A stretch of 64,000 bases of DNA from Dioscorea cayenensis subsp. rotundata (lineage: Eukaryota; Streptophyta; Magnoliopsida; Dioscoreales; Dioscoreaceae), in contig NC_052486.1 in assembly GCF_009730915.1 (NCBI RefSeq), positions 18,071,589-18,135,588 on the forward strand. The letters run 5' to 3'. Below are positions 45,094 through 58,405 of this stretch, in pieces. Each line of letters begins with the position of its first letter. Position 1 is the first letter of the stretch. The notes beneath the pieces were generated by a model, which saw only the letters and a program-made list of their open reading frames with translations, searched no databases and was not told the DNA's origin. The translations under genes were made by a program, and so were the position numbers.

Positions 45094-45215
45094 TTAGTCA
45101 CAAGAGAAAGGGTTTTGCTTTTCTAATTTATTGTTTGAGACAAGTTTGATTTGGAGCTTTTGACTAATTTAGTTATGTATTTTTTTTTTTGTTGGATATA
45201 TCTTTTTATATCTTA

Positions 45216-45462
45216 CCCACTCCTCCATTTCTTTTTATCTGTCATAAACTCATGTTAATTTTTATATTATTTTTAAATATCAAGAAGTATTTATTATTAT
45301 TTTTTCCAAAATTACCCTAACACTCTATTCAATTTTCTTCTTGAAATTTAATATGAGAGAAAAATGTAAAGATATAAATTATGGGTAATTTTGAAAAAAT
45401 AACTAATTTATTATTAAATTATGTGAAATAACCAACTTTCTTACAAAAAGGAATGGAGGAAG
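45216..45462. mobile_element. Stowaway-like MITE, 247 bp
   Basis: Left end CCCACTCCTCCATTTCTTTT and right end complementary to CTTCCTCCATTCCTTTTTGT form inverted termini of the Tc1/mariner-related Stowaway type (consensus begins CTCCCTCCGT). Flanked by TA dinucleotides at 45214-45215 and 45463-45464, the expected target duplication. AT-rich interior, no coding. Confidence 0.72.
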
Positions 45463-46727
45463 TAATATATATGGTTTATTTAATTTTATTAAAAATAAAA
45501 AAAGAAAATATGATATTGATTTTTTTTTCTTATTATTAGCTCAAAATACATGCCTTTTAAGTATCTAATAATTGTTAGCGTTGGGTGTGTTTTAAAATAT
45601 AGTCAAATTGTTTTTTTAAAATTATTTCAATATTTTCAATGTACATAATTTTCTTTTAGATTTTTTTAACACAGTTCAAAGTAGATCATTTTTCTATGTC
45701 TAATCAAAGTGATAAAATATATTAGTTTACCAAACCATTTTTTTTATTATTTTTTATAATTCTTTTGGGTAATATGGACATACTGCCCCACAAATTATAA
45801 ATCCTCAATAATGTTATAAAAGAGGGTCAAATTTTTAATCTTCTGTATAGGAGTTAATCGCATTACTATTTTATTTTTTTGGTGTGGTGGTAAACTGTTT
45901 TTGTTATTCTAGCATCATCATTTATAGGCATAATTGACAAATAATTTAGTTTTACTTGTAATTTACAGTAGTAGAAAAAAAGGGTAAAAGGAGTAATATG
46001 TAATAAGCATTTTGAAAATTTTGAAAATTTTTTATATTATTTTAATATTTGTTAACTAGATCCTTTAACCCAAAGTGATGAGAATACATTGGCAAATAGT
46101 ATTTTTTAAGGTAAAACAATTAGTTATAATGTGAACATTTGGAAAAAAAAAAATGCCCTTCATTTTTAAATATTAGTTCAAACCTTTTATATATCCACCA
46201 CTTCCCTACTCTTCTTAAACTAGGATCATATTAAATTTATTTATTTTATCTTATTAATTTGCATATTTTTTATTCAAAAGGATTCAATATCAATTTGAAT
46301 GACATTAATATGATTCACCCCAAAAGTCTCTACTAAGATTCTAAACATTCATTGCTTATTAGTTTTCTTGGGATTCATGCTAAGATGTTACCAAGCAGGT
46401 TCTTACTGTTTAGGCTTAAGCTAAATAATATTATATGGGTAATTATTGTACCAAAACACAAAAGTCTAACTTATTAGGTAATTAACTGTGACTCAGTACC
46501 GCTCTTTCTCTATTTTAAATATCATAATATAACAGCAATTAAACAAGCCTAACTTCATTGAATCTTCCCTATTGAAAGGGAAATTTACTTATTCACTTTA
46601 TTTAAATATATATAATTAATTAATATTAATCCAATAATTAACGCCAAAACATGCGTGTCAAATAAACTCAATTCATGATTTCATGTAATTATAAAAACTT
46701 GGAAAAGTTTCTATAGTAAGGGAGATA

Positions 46728-47102
46728 CTCCGTGGTCCCTCCGGTCCAATTTATATATATTCTTCTAGGAGTTTTTTTTTATTTTTTTATATGACTTTTA
46801 GAAAATATATGAAATATTAATTTTTTTTTTTTTCAAATTTACCCATGTATTCTACACTTTTTAATAGTTTTTGGAAAAGGTGAAGCATAGTTCTGAGTGA
46901 GAGAGAAAATAAAAGGTACAATTAAAATAGAGAGAAAATAATGAAATCTTAGTAGGGTTTTAAATAAGGATAATTTTTTTTATAAATTAAAAGTTGATAT
47001 ATTTTTTTTATAAATTTAAGTTTATTAAGTAATTTCAACCGACTTTTTTAATTAGTATAAATTGGTTAAAGGAAATATATAAATAAGAACCGAGAGAGCA
47101 CG
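46728..47102. mobile_element. Stowaway-like MITE, 375 bp
   Basis: Left CTCCGTGGTCCCTCCGGTCC and right complement CGTGCTCTCTCGGTTCTTAT, both continuing into 'atttatatat', with TA on both sides (46726-46727, 47103-47104). More diverged than the 45.2 kb copy. Confidence 0.55.
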
Positions 47103-47104
47103 TA

Positions 47105-49120
47105 ACAAGAAGAAAGAAATGATAACGTAAATTTAAATATGTATTTCAAAATTTTAAAATTTGCAGAAAGTTCAAACTTTATATAACAAGTGAAATATTT
47201 CTAAAATTTAGAAGATATTAGTTTAATTTTGAATAATTATTAGTCTCTAAAAATTTAAAATCAAAGTTTCATTACTTCATAGATTTATTTTTTATTTGTT
47301 GAATTCTAGAAATTTCAAGTTGTTATCATGAATATTTTCCATCAAACAATTGATTATTATTATTATTGAGTTGGGATGAAAAATAATGCCATTCGACATC
47401 GCAAATGAAATAAATTCACAAAATTTTGACCAACTCATCTATAACATAATATTGTCGGAAGTATATTCTTAACTGAAAATTAAATAAAATAAGATAAAAT
47501 CGAACTTTTGTTTGGGAAAAAAAAATTAAAACTTAGCAATTAATTTTTTAATAAATCAAAATAATTTATTTTAAGTAAGTGTAGATAAATCATAATTAAC
47601 AATAACAAATCAAAGTAAAAGTTCATATAATATACAATTGACAATTTATTAAAATTAATAAAAAGATGAAAAATTGTATCGACACATAAATAAATAAAAT
47701 AATTTTTTTTTGACAAATAAAGACAAACCTACATATCAGGAATATACACATGCGTCGAGCACAACCACAAAGTTAACACCACATGCACTATCATTCTAAA
47801 AAGCTGATATTCTAATCAATTTTCTCTGTACAACACAAATATTTTACGTATGAGATTTGATGTCAATACATCAAATGGTTGTTGACTAATAAAATAACTT
47901 AATCTATAAGTTTATGAAAACCAAATATTGTTTTCTAAATTATGATCCAAGTTTTCCTCTAAAAAAAAGGAAAAAAATTATGATCAAAGTTTTTGTCCAA
48001 CCAAAATTCAAATGTTTTCAAAACCCAATACAGTCCAAAACTGCCATTCTCCTCATGTACCAACAAAATAACACATTTTAAAACTCCAAAAAGATGTTGC
48101 ATTTCTAAAAATGCCAATAAAAAAATAATAGTTGTAATTATTTTTTAACATTGTGAAGAATGACACCAATCCATCAATCATCCATTGATAAGATAAAAAA
48201 AATAAAAAATAAAAAATAAAAATAAAAAAGTAATAATAGAGATAAGCTAACAAACAGGATGGAGAAGTAGTAGTAACAGTACAACATGAAGAACAGGAAT
48301 AGGGATAGGATATATAGTAGTATACAATAGGAATAGCAAAATAAGGATGGCATAGGGTTTCTGAAAGGCTTGACTAGTTGTCCCCCAATTCCCACTCCTT
48401 GAGTTACGGAAAAAAAAAATACGGTGAATGAATGCTTATTATTTCTCTTTATGTTTTTGTCACCGCCCATGACATCATTGTTGGGTATCCCGAGGAGAAT
48501 CAGGGACCACCCGGGAATCTCTCTGGCAACGGCTCTCTCAGCTCTTTGTTTGTTTGCTATGAAAACATAAATGCTATTAGATTGTGATTTTAAAAAAAAA
48601 AAATTAGAAAATAACTTTTCAATAAAAAACTTAATTAACTTTTCAAAAAATACATAATCCAACAACATTACTCCACAATAAAAGGTGTTGGTATAAGATA
48701 TCCAAAAAAATTGAATTCAAATCCTCGTCAATGTAGTAGTAGTAATGTATAAGTTCGAATTTATAATTACAATTTTGTGTCATTAGGGGAGGGTGTATGT
48801 GTTAGATGTCTAATTTTTGATCAGTATTGGTACTTTTGACAGTGATTGCTACATTTATTAAAAATAAAAAGTTAAATTAATTAATTTTTGGCTAAAATTT
48901 ATAACTAATTTTAAATAATAAGTAAATATTAATTAGTCTACCATCTAAGTGGGTGATTTAAACTTCTGATTTTACCCATAAGACTCTCATGCCTTACTTT
49001 TGGGCTATACTAATATTAATATCACTAAACTAATTAAAAATATTTGTTTAAATTATTTTATTTAATATTATTGATTTTTTAAATTATGGATAGATCATGA
49101 GTACGATTTGAACATTTACT
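47105..49120. other. AT-rich intergenic DNA, no gene supported
   Basis: A short higher-GC patch at 48455-48545 has an open minus-strand frame (REIPGWSLILLGIPNNDVMG) but no recognised protein. A partial SINE-like piece with 'gaattcaaatcctcg' is at about 48712. Confidence 0.5.
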
Positions 49121-49290
49121 AACGAGCTTGTAACCCAGTGGTACCCTGGGTCCCCTCGTTGGGAGAGACACGAATTCGATTCCCCCTGACCACCCTCTCC
49201 AATTTCAAAAGGATGAAGACGTTGTGACAGTTCTTTCACTTGTGTACGCCCCTGAGGGTTGACGTTTGTCGCCTTACCTCACAAAAAAAA
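49121..49290 (+). mobile_element. tRNA-derived SINE
   Basis: Box-A-like TTGTAACCCAGTGGTACC near the 5' end, box-B-like CGAATTCGATTCCCCC about 45 bp later, a body ending 'gtttgtcgccttacctcac', and an A-tail at 49282-49290. Much higher GC than its surroundings. Confidence 0.75.
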
Positions 49291-50560
49291 TTATCTCGCA
49301 TAGTCAATCTTTGACTAAAGGGAGAATGAAATCTTTTATTTTTAGTTCAATAAAAATATGATGCGTGAATCTTCTTTTTTTTTTATCATCAAATTAAATA
49401 ATTTTATGTAATTCAATAATCAAAATGACTTTTCTCACTTTGGGAACTAAAATCAACATATATACCATCGTCGCTAGAGACTAGAGTACATGAAAATATT
49501 TATTTTAGTAGTTTTGTCTTATATGTTGTTGATGATATGGCACTTTGTGAGTCTAACTAATTACTTTTGTTTTGTTTTTAGCTTTCTTAAGGCACAATAA
49601 GAGAACAAACTTGAATACATTTGCGTAGTTCAAGGCTAAATTAAACATATTTTTGCCTTTCAGAGATCAAACAAATATTTTCAGACATCCTAATAATGAA
49701 GGAATTTCTTTTTTAGTTCAACCACCATAATGAATATTTTGATATATTTTAATCTTTAAACTATGACAAAATGTTTATTCTGATCATTTCATTGCATGTT
49801 GTTGATGGTATGACAATATGTCAGTGTGAAGGGTTGCTCTTGTTTTAATTTCATTAAGATACAACAAAGGAACCGAGTTGAACATATTTGCATATCTCAA
49901 GATCTAATTGAACATGTTGCTATTTTTCATAGATCAAACTAAATATTTTTATGTAATCTAATAATTTAGTGACATTTTTTAAGTTTTAAAACAAAAATGA
50001 ACAATTTTTATAAGATTGGTTTGGATTGCGGAATGGGAATGGGAATATGAAAGAACGGTAATGCGAACGAAAACATACGAAAACTATGTTTGGTTGGAAT
50101 AAAAATTCATTAGAAATGGGAAATGAGAAAAAGGTAAAAAAAAAATGTAATAAATTTACTTTTCTGGTGTTAGTACAAATAAATAATATTAAAATATTAT
50201 TTATGATAAATTTTTAATTTGTGAAATATTTTATATATCTTATTTACTCAAATTATTACCAAATAGTGGCGGCGTCTTCTTCTGACACTTTTGATCGCTA
50301 GAGCAATTGTGGGAAGAGAGTGGATGTGTCAAATGCCTTTAAGCACTCTCCATTACCCTCAGATTTGGAGGTAATGAAAAACAACCTTCAATTCAGGAGA
50401 CCTATGATTCATTTTCCATTCCTATGCTTATCCAAACGAGTGTTAGTCTTGGGATTTGTGTTAATTTCTATTCCCTAGTAATAATAATCCCAATCAAAAT
50501 GTATTGATATAGTTTAAAAACTCATCGAGGACTTTTTTTTTTTTCTTTTTAACTTATTTA
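49291..50560. other. AT-rich intergenic DNA, no gene seen
   Basis: No open frame of substance and no recognised repeat boundary. A 'ttggattgcggaatgggaatggga ... ccattcctatgcttatccaaacgag' pair at about 50030-50443 looks like inverted ends of an unassigned element. Confidence 0.4.
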
Positions 50561-50589
50561 TATACATGACTGAATTATTTTTCTAATAT

Positions 50590-51990
50590 GAAACACCATG
50601 TTTTAATATGCAAGTGCTTTTTTGGGGGAAAAATATTGCATGTGTTAAAGTTGAAGCTCCATATTGGCATCATTTGACACACATTGGTGATGATGTGGCA
50701 ACTATGATGAGGTGGCACGATGATGTGCCAAGAGATGACATAAAGATATGAAGCTATCTTTAAAGGAGCTATTTTTTGCAAGGCAATCGACTTGCAAAAT
50801 CTCTCTTGAAGTGTAGCCATTGGTCATATGAAGATACAATCTATCTTTGGCAAGTAAACCAACCATAAATGATAAACTACTTGGAGGCTAAGATTATTTG
50901 AAGCTTAGTTTAGTGAGAAGCTAAATGAAGATACAAGCTAAGAATGACAAGAGCAAGCAAGTAAGTTATGACCATATGAAGATAAAGCCAAATGAAGACA
51001 CATTCTTTAAATTAGAAAGAAGCTATTTATGGGTAGATATATTTGAAGACAGTATTATATATGGAGAAGATTGAAAATTAAGCTTGGATGAATGAAGATC
51101 AAGTTTGGAAGATTGTAAAGAATTAAACTTGGATGAACAAGAGATCGAGTTTAGTAACAAGAAGATTGAGAAACCAAACTTAAAAAGATCAAGTTTGGAA
51201 AGAAGATTTGAAGATCTTTCATGATTATCTTTGGTATAATAGAGACGCATCATGTAGGGTGCGACCCTTACGAGGATTTTGCTAATAGGACATAAGGATG
51301 CAAGCTAATTGCTAGTAGGTTGAGATATGTACAATTCAACTAGATTGACTCAGACTTAGACAAAGTCAGGAGGACTGGAGACGTTTGCAGGTCACGTTAC
51401 AACATAAGCTAAAACTCAGTCAAGGTCAGCAAGTGGGTCACTTTGTACGATTGGTTAGAACAAGAGTTGCAACATCTAAGTTTGGAAGGTATCGAAATTA
51501 CGAGATGCGGAGATTATAAAAGAAGGAGGTGCTATATTTGGGACGTGGAGATGTCTATATATTAAACTCTGCTTTGAGATTTAGAATGAGCCACCAAAGA
51601 GGCCCAAGTGTGTGGGTGAGAGAGAGTAAGCATCAGATAATCTAAAAAGAGTTCTTGCATAACTTTGTGAGGATGAGTGACACTATTGTACTCATGTTTA
51701 TTCCCCTTATTTTAGTGGAATTTTATCTCCGGGCTTGCTTTCCATCAAATGTAGTAAGTATTGTGCACAACTGGATTACCAATTTCGTGTGTTTTTTTTT
51801 TTCTTTGAATTTATGTGTGATTGTCTGAGTAATTGCATGAGAGATTGAGTGAATTCTAACATATAATACACCCAACGGAACTAATAACTTGGGTAACATT
51901 ACAAGCAAGGTGATTATCAACTCAATAGGTGGTAATGTAATATTTCGGGAGGGATGTGAAGTTTTCCCCATTATACTCATCAAATTCAAT
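50590..51990 (+). mobile_element. Copia-like LTR (solo or remnant), plus strand
   Basis: Repeated 'gatcaagtttggaagatt' motifs, 'cactattgtactcatgttta', 'ttttagtggaattttatctccggg' and 'caacggaactaataac' follow in the same order as in the minus-strand LTR at 53.7-54.7 kb ('agtggattgtttatctccgggcttgg', 'accggtggaactaac'). They are two diverged LTRs of one family. No gag-pol sequence is adjacent. The Ty1/copia assignment is by resemblance; borders approximate. Confidence 0.6.
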
Positions 51991-53690
51991 AAAATCTCAA
52001 AACTACCAACTTTTTTTTACAAACTAAAAATACCTTTCCACGTATATTTTTATTGAAATATTTAATTGGAGGTAAAAAAAAAAATTGGGATTAAATTTTT
52101 TTTCCAATATTAAGTTAAAATATTATATTTATATAAAATAATTAAGTTTGACCTAATTTATATTAATAAGAATAAAATATTTTAAAATTAAAATGTACTT
52201 TTTTTTAATAATAAAAATATTTATTATTAAACAAATTAGTATTTACAATTTTGATATATTTAACATGTTTAGATAAAGATATTTTTAGTAAAAAAAAATA
52301 TTTTATAATAGAAGATTACCAACTAACGAATATATTAATGTTACATTCCAACTATTTTTTTTATCAACTAAACAAAAATTATACATATTCCTATTAATAT
52401 AATTTTGGAATACAGTCCAAGTAATCCAATTCTAGACAATAATATAAAATTTCATCAACCAAACTGTTACTCACGGCATGCAATGTTGCATGAGTCTTCA
52501 AGTCTCTCCATGACACCTAGCATCCATATTAAATGCGCAAAACTTCTAAGCCTATGTAATGATCATGAGTGTTTGGATGCCAAGAGTGGATTGGGTGAGG
52601 AGTGGATTAGAAGTGACATGAGGGGTAATGGTTCTCATTTTAATTTTTTTTTTTTCTTTTCTTTTTTTAACCTAGTTATGTATCCTAATAATTGGTTAAA
52701 TAAGTTAGTTTTTTTTATTTGATGCTGTCACAGGAGCATCTTAACTTCCATTTATTAAGAGGATTGATGATCATTACAAAGGCCTAAGCAAGAAAGCAGG
52801 TTTGGATATCAACATTAAAGATTAAAACAAAACCAAAATAAAAGCCACAATATGAAATTTAAAACCAGATTGAGCAAAAGTTAATCAAACATGTGAAAAC
52901 CAAAATAACTTAGGATATTAAATAAGTCGATAACCGAAACCACTTAAGAAAAAAAAAAAATCCCATTTAAAACATCCAATCTAATTCGAAGCTTAAAATT
53001 AAGATACGAATCATTACTCAAGATACACAAGTTAAACAAGAAAATAATGAATAATACAATTAAATTGGCTTAATTAATTGGTGAGTAGTACCTTTAGCCT
53101 GGAGGCTTTTTTTATTACTGCTTGTTTATTTACATTATTTTATTTTAATTTAGTCTTTTTTTTTTCTAAAAAAATAAATCAATCCATAACAAAGAATTAA
53201 TATTTTGATGATCTCCTTCAAGATTATATAATCTTCGGTACTATGTGTGGATGATCCTCGTGTTTTTCTTAATTTGACCTATAGAAAAGCATTCAATTTT
53301 TTTTTTCTTGGTTCATGGATTGTATCAACTTATGTGAAGAATAATGAGAAAAAAAAATAGAGGGACAAATCATATGAAGAGTATTTTGGCATCAATTGTT
53401 GGAAAACTGAATCATGGGTACTGGCATAAGTATGTGAGATATATGCTATTGTGTACATAGAGATATTTTTGGTGGATAACATAATGCCTATAATAATCTA
53501 TGCAAAGTCAACTGATTCATTCATTGATTCATTCAGGTCTTCATTTATAAAAAGTCAACATTAGTTGCTGTAGATGTGTGTTTTCTCATCTTGTTGGATG
53601 CAAGCGATTGTGTCAATTTCATTTCATTTTTTTTATTAGTCATACCTCATACCTATGCATATCACCTTGCTTGGAAATCCAATGACAAAC
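51991..53690. other. AT-rich intergenic DNA, no gene supported
   Basis: Contains homopolymer and AT runs; an open frame at 52405-52722 has no recognisable product. Confidence 0.5.
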
Positions 53691-53699
53691 AAAGTATGA

Positions 53700-56525
53700 T
53701 GTTTGTTGTTAGTTCCACCGGTGTAGTTTATAGATTTTAGAGAACACTCAAACACTCATACAAGCATACACAAATCAAACAAGAAGGAGACACACGACGT
53801 TGGTAACCCAGTTCAGCATCCACTCGCCTACGTTTGGAGGGCCAAGCCCGGAGATAAACAATCCACTAAAAGAGGTGAAAATATATGAGTACAAACACTT
53901 GTCACTCAACGCTCACAAACAAAGATCATTACCCTCTCTAGATTGTCTTGTGCACCCACTCTCTCTAGCTCCGGTCACACTTACAATCTACGAGCAAGGT
54001 AGCTTATATAGACACCTCAACGTCCCAAATATAGCACATAGCTACTAATTTAAAAATCTTCCGAAATTAGCTGTTGCAACTCCTGTTGTAACATAAGTTG
54101 CAACATGGCTCTGACTGCTGACTTGACTGAGTTCTGGTTACATTGCAGATGACCTCAAGACCCATCAACCTCCCGGTCATGCTTAGTCCGAGTCGATGCA
54201 GACAAATCTCCCGATCCCGACTGCCGGCAACTAGCCTACCTCCTCAGTTTCTCATCACGCAGTACCCTCGCAAGGGGCGCACGTCTTTGTTCATCTTCAT
54301 GAAACTTGCCAAACTTAGCCTTCAACCTTCCAAGTTTGGTCTTCAAAGATTCTCCAAACTTGATCTTCAATTCAACCAAGTTTGGTCCTCAAATCTTGCC
54401 CTTAATAGATTTCAATCAATCTTCCTCAAGGATTCTTCAAATCATATCTTCAATAGATATTTCTTCAATTAAGCTCCATCCATATTTAGTCTTCAATCAA
54501 ATCACCTAAATATGGTCTTGATATAATCTTGTTTTCAAGTTGTAACATGTCACCAAGAATAACTCCACCAAGATATTCAAGATATTTTCCTTCAAGTTAT
54601 AGACATACTAAAAATAACTCCACCAAGATTTTCAAGATGTTTTACCTTGCAAGCCAAGTCTCCTTGTCATGTCACCATGCTTTCTATGTCATCAATTATG
54701 CCTTGTCACCATGGTTGCCACGTGATAAGTGCTTGAGTAGATATATTTTTATATATGTTTTACATGCATTGAGCATCATTTTTTACTGTGGTTTATGTCT
54801 CATATTGTGTATTTGGTGTTCTTTTATGCATATAGGTTGTGAATGCCTTGAAGAGTAAAAAGGAAACAAAGATAGGTTATAAAGACACAATGTTGGGAGT
54901 TCTTGTTCAATTCAAGGACCAAAATACGAGAGGAGTTCATAAACGTAGAGATGTGTGCCAACTTCCAAGAAGATTGAAGTCAAATCACTAGTTGGAAGGG
55001 CACAAAGGCAGGCACATCTTCATGTTCCTTCTCTTTGTGAAGATTGCAAGACCTCTCAAAGATACGTCGATGAAGAAAAGTTTTATAGCCTACCACATGG
55101 ACGTGTGCCCAGACATGTGGCCTCAAGAGAAGAGTATTTGGATCGCGTTTTGTGAAAAGTATTGTAGCAATTTTACTGCAGCAGCACTGTAGCAAAGTTA
55201 CTGTTCACATGCGCGCGTGAAAATTTCTGCAGCCCACGCGGCCGCGTGGAAAATCTACACGGGCGCGTGAGGGCACGTGACAGGCGCGATTTTGGGCTTT
55301 AAATAGGCCGTTTGCCCTATTTTGGAGAGACTTTTGGCGAGGGTTTTGGCGAGCACTTTGAAGGCAAGGCGGCTAGGGTTTTGGAGGAGGTCTTTGGCGA
55401 TATTGGTGGGCGTCCATCACCAACTTTGATCGATCTTCTCTCCGTCATAGCAAAGAGGGAGCCTTCGGCGACCTAGCTTCGGAGAATGATTCTTCAAGAC
55501 GTTGGGCGACCCATCAAGGCCATCATCACGAATTTAAGAGGGTTTTACTTCATGGCTTTCATTGCTTTTCATTGTAATAATCATTGTTTTGTAACTTGCT
55601 CCATGGAGGGCTAAACCTTAGTAGGTATTTGGGCATGTGAACCCTAGGATTTATGTTTTTGTAATGATTTGCTTTATGTTTCTATTAATTTGAGTTGATT
55701 TGAGTTTTAACCTTGTATTCCCATTGCTTGCTTGTTTAATTAATCCTTGAGGTTGATTGGATTTGCATGATTTGTTACTTTGATGTGAGAGAGGTCTCCA
55801 TTAGAGTTAGAACGTCAAGGTTAAAGAGGGTTGAGAGGGTGAGTCATGAGATAGTGGAGTGCCCACTCTCCCTTCCGATTGAGTGTTTCCTATCTCCGTA
55901 TTCCCTAAACTCTATGCAACCATATTTGGTGTGAGGCGTGAGATTGAGAGATTTCTCCGCCGGGACCTTGTAGGGGGTTAGAGATCCTTCGCCGGGATTA
56001 GGGTTGGATCTATCCTTAGGAATCGGTTTCACTCTTAGGTGTCCCTAGAGCGTATTGCGGTCATATGGGGTGTGAGGTGTTGAGATTGAGTGATTTCTCC
56101 GCCGGGACCTTGTAGGGGACTTGTACCGGTGGCTTGGAGGCAAGAACCTGTTGTTCTTGGATTACCTCGACTCATTAGACTCGGTTTAGAAGCATTTAGT
56201 GAATCGTGAGCTTCATGTTAGATCCTAGGGGGAGCATTGCCCGGATACCTCATCTTTATTGATTGAGATCTCCTTTACTCGTTTTCTTGCTCGCTTGCTT
56301 GTTTATTAATTCTCTTGCAATTAGTTCATTTCATCATATCCATTGATTTCAACTAGATAACTAAGAATTGGTTAATACTAATACTTCCGTTCCCTGTGGA
56401 TTCGACTACCCACTCACCGGGGTAATTATTACTTCGACACCCTTGCACTTGCGGTACATACACGCATATTCGGACGTGTCACCACGTCATCTTGCCTTGG
56501 TGTCAAATCATGGCAATTAAATTGT
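53700..56525 (-). mobile_element. Copia-like LTR, minus strand, split by a gypsy-type solo LTR
   Basis: Minus-strand counterpart of the LTR at 50.6-52.0 kb. The part 53700-54722 is continued by 56482-56525, because the intervening 1759 bp are a later insertion with its own TSD. Shared motifs include the 'caagtttgg' repeats (54300-54400 complement) and 'ctcctgttgtaacataagttgcaac'. Outer ends approximate. Confidence 0.6.
54723..56481 (+). mobile_element. Solo LTR, 1759 bp, gypsy-type
   Basis: Begins TGATAAGTGCTTGAG and ends ATTCGGACGTGTCA, with a perfect 5-bp TSD CCACG at 54718-54722 and 56482-56486. The 3' part 'ttccctgtggattcgactacccactcaccggggt', ending in 'cttgcacttgcggtacata', is typical of Tat/Ogre-like Ty3/gypsy LTRs. 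No internal domain or second LTR, so it is a solo LTR from LTR-LTR recombination. It contains a GC-rich block (55200-55290) with 'cgcgcgtg' and 'gcggccgcgtgg'. Confidence 0.88.
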
Positions 56526-56912
56526 GCGGTTGCACGAACACTTGTCATTCTAGCTATGGTAGATCAGGATTAGTAAAAACAATCCAACTAATTTACTTGG
56601 TTCTTAAGTTGAAGGAAAAGAATTAATAAAAAAAACTTCCAATTAATTAAGGTCTAACAATAGAATGAATCAAACGTCCTAGTTGTCCCTTATTGTCTTT
56701 TTGAATTAATATGGAGTGGATAGTTTGTGATGATCCTAGAGTGAATTTCTTTTGTTAATTATAAAATACATGACAACATTAAAATTTCTTCCCACTTCAA
56801 TATAGGTTCATAATGGTGAATGACAACCTATTCAAATTAATCTACATTGATACCCCTATGTTCATAACTATGGCTGTCATTTTAGCAATGTTGTCTAATT
56901 GATAAAAACGGC

Positions 56913-58405
56913 ATGTTCTACCTTGAGAGCCTTCCTCCATTGGGAATATTAGATGGAGGAGTTCATAATTGTGTTGAATACATATGGACGTCTAAGGACA
57001 CTTTCCTCAAACCCTGCATTATACTAAGGGAGCGTGGTCACTTTAGGGATACCATCCACGTCGCAGTAAAAGAACATGTGGCATTATTCTTACACATAGT
57101 TGGATACCATGCAAAGAACATGGCAATGAAAATTGATTTTATTAGATCAGGTGCGATGGTGAGCAGATACTTTTTTTTTTGTGAAGAGGAGCGGGGAGAA
57201 CCCACTAGAGACCCCAGGGACGTGCACAAGCCTCGGTGGAACAAGTAGGGACAAGGCCGCGCTCACGTGGGCGCTGGAACCACTTGTACACAATCACTAT
57301 TCACAACTCCTAGAAAATGTGCCCTCAGCCGAGAATCGAACTCTCACCACTCGGTGAGAGCTCTATCAGTGACCCATGTACCAATAGACCCGCAGGTCGT
57401 TGGCTGGTAAGCAGATACTTTATTGATGTCCTCCAAGTTATTTGTAGCATCAGATATTTGTTTTTCAAACAACCAAACACATCAATACATCCCGATATAG
57501 AATTCAACCCAAATTTTTATCATTTCTTCAAGGTGTGATGTACGTCTTTCACATTTTTCTAGACTTATTTAAGATTTTTACCAGAACAAACAAAGTAACT
57601 TTTAGTTCACAAGATTGCATTGAATTTGTTAATGGGACCTATATAGATGCAAGGGTAAATGCAGATTTAATTAGTAAATTTTGGGGCCAGAAGGGCATTA
57701 CACAAAATGTGCTTCCTGTAGCTAATTTGGATCTAAAGTTTACATACGTTCTTGCCGAGTGGGAAGGTTTGGCAAATGACTACTTTGTTTTGAAGGATGC
57801 ATTATCAAGACTACCACCATATGGATTGCATATACCTCATGTTTTATTAATACAACAAACATTAAATATTTTTCATAATTGATATATATTCCTTTGTAAA
57901 ATGAACTCAATATCTTTATTATTTAATGCTAGAAAAATACTACCTTGTTGATGCTGGGTACACAATAACACATGGTTTCATATCTCCTTATTGGAAGGTT
58001 AGATATCATTTTAGAGAGCCAGCAAGCCGTATACCCCAAAATGACAACGAGTTATTCAATCTTTGGCATTCTCAACTCAAAATAAGAATAGAAAGAGCTT
58101 TTGGGATTTTAAAGAATCAATTTAAGATTTTAGACCCAAGGTCATTCTATCCTTACAAAACACAAATGGATATTGTTCTTGGATGTTGTGTGCTACATAA
58201 TTTTGTAAGTGAGATTGATCCAGACGACATTGTGGGGCATGAAGACATACATAATGAAGATGAAATACCATTATATGGGGGGCCTAACATGTTAGGCAAA
58301 TTACGTGAGCCGCAGGCTCAATGGAGAGAACTTTGTGAGAAAATTAAAGATGATATGTGGCATGGCTATGTATCACGCGGTCACACTTTTGAGGCACCAT
58401 TATAA
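56913..58405 (+). pseudogene. PIF/Harbinger transposase (ALP1-like DDE) pseudogene
   Basis: N-terminal helical part KPCIILRERGHFRDTIHVAV (56990-57160) is cut by a SINE and resumes at about 57419 (ICSIRYLFFKQPNTSIHPDI). The DDE domain follows: FVNGTYIDARV, where the usual catalytic Asp of IDGTH is Asn; NVLPVANLDLKFTYVLAEWE; and, after an apparent intron around 57842-57930, YYLVDAGYTITHGFISPYW (second Asp) and RIERAFGILKNQFKILD (Glu). It ends in an acidic tail at 58405. Disruption by the SINE plus loss of the first Asp make it inactive. Domesticated ALP1-like host genes have a similar fold, but the lesions argue for a dead transposon. Confidence 0.85.
57174..57405 (-). mobile_element. tRNA-derived SINE inside Harbinger transposase
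   Basis: 232 bp flanked by GGTGAGCAGATACTTT (57158-57173) and GGTAAGCAGATACTTT (57406-57421), a 16-bp TSD with one mismatch. The minus strand carries box-B-like GAGAGTTCGATTCTCGG and a tRNA-like head 'ccaacgacctgcgggtctat'. Same family as the SINE in kinase 2. Confidence 0.85.

Noticed and set aside
48174..48668. 164-codon minus-strand frame with the phrase REIPGWSLILLGIPNNDVMG
   Set aside because: No family recognised, low-complexity Phe/Leu/Tyr tail from AT-rich DNA; only a short patch has coding-like composition.
49121..49290. Possible tRNA gene
   Set aside because: Box A/B-like motifs are present but the cloverleaf is not intact and the sequence continues into a SINE body with an A-tail.
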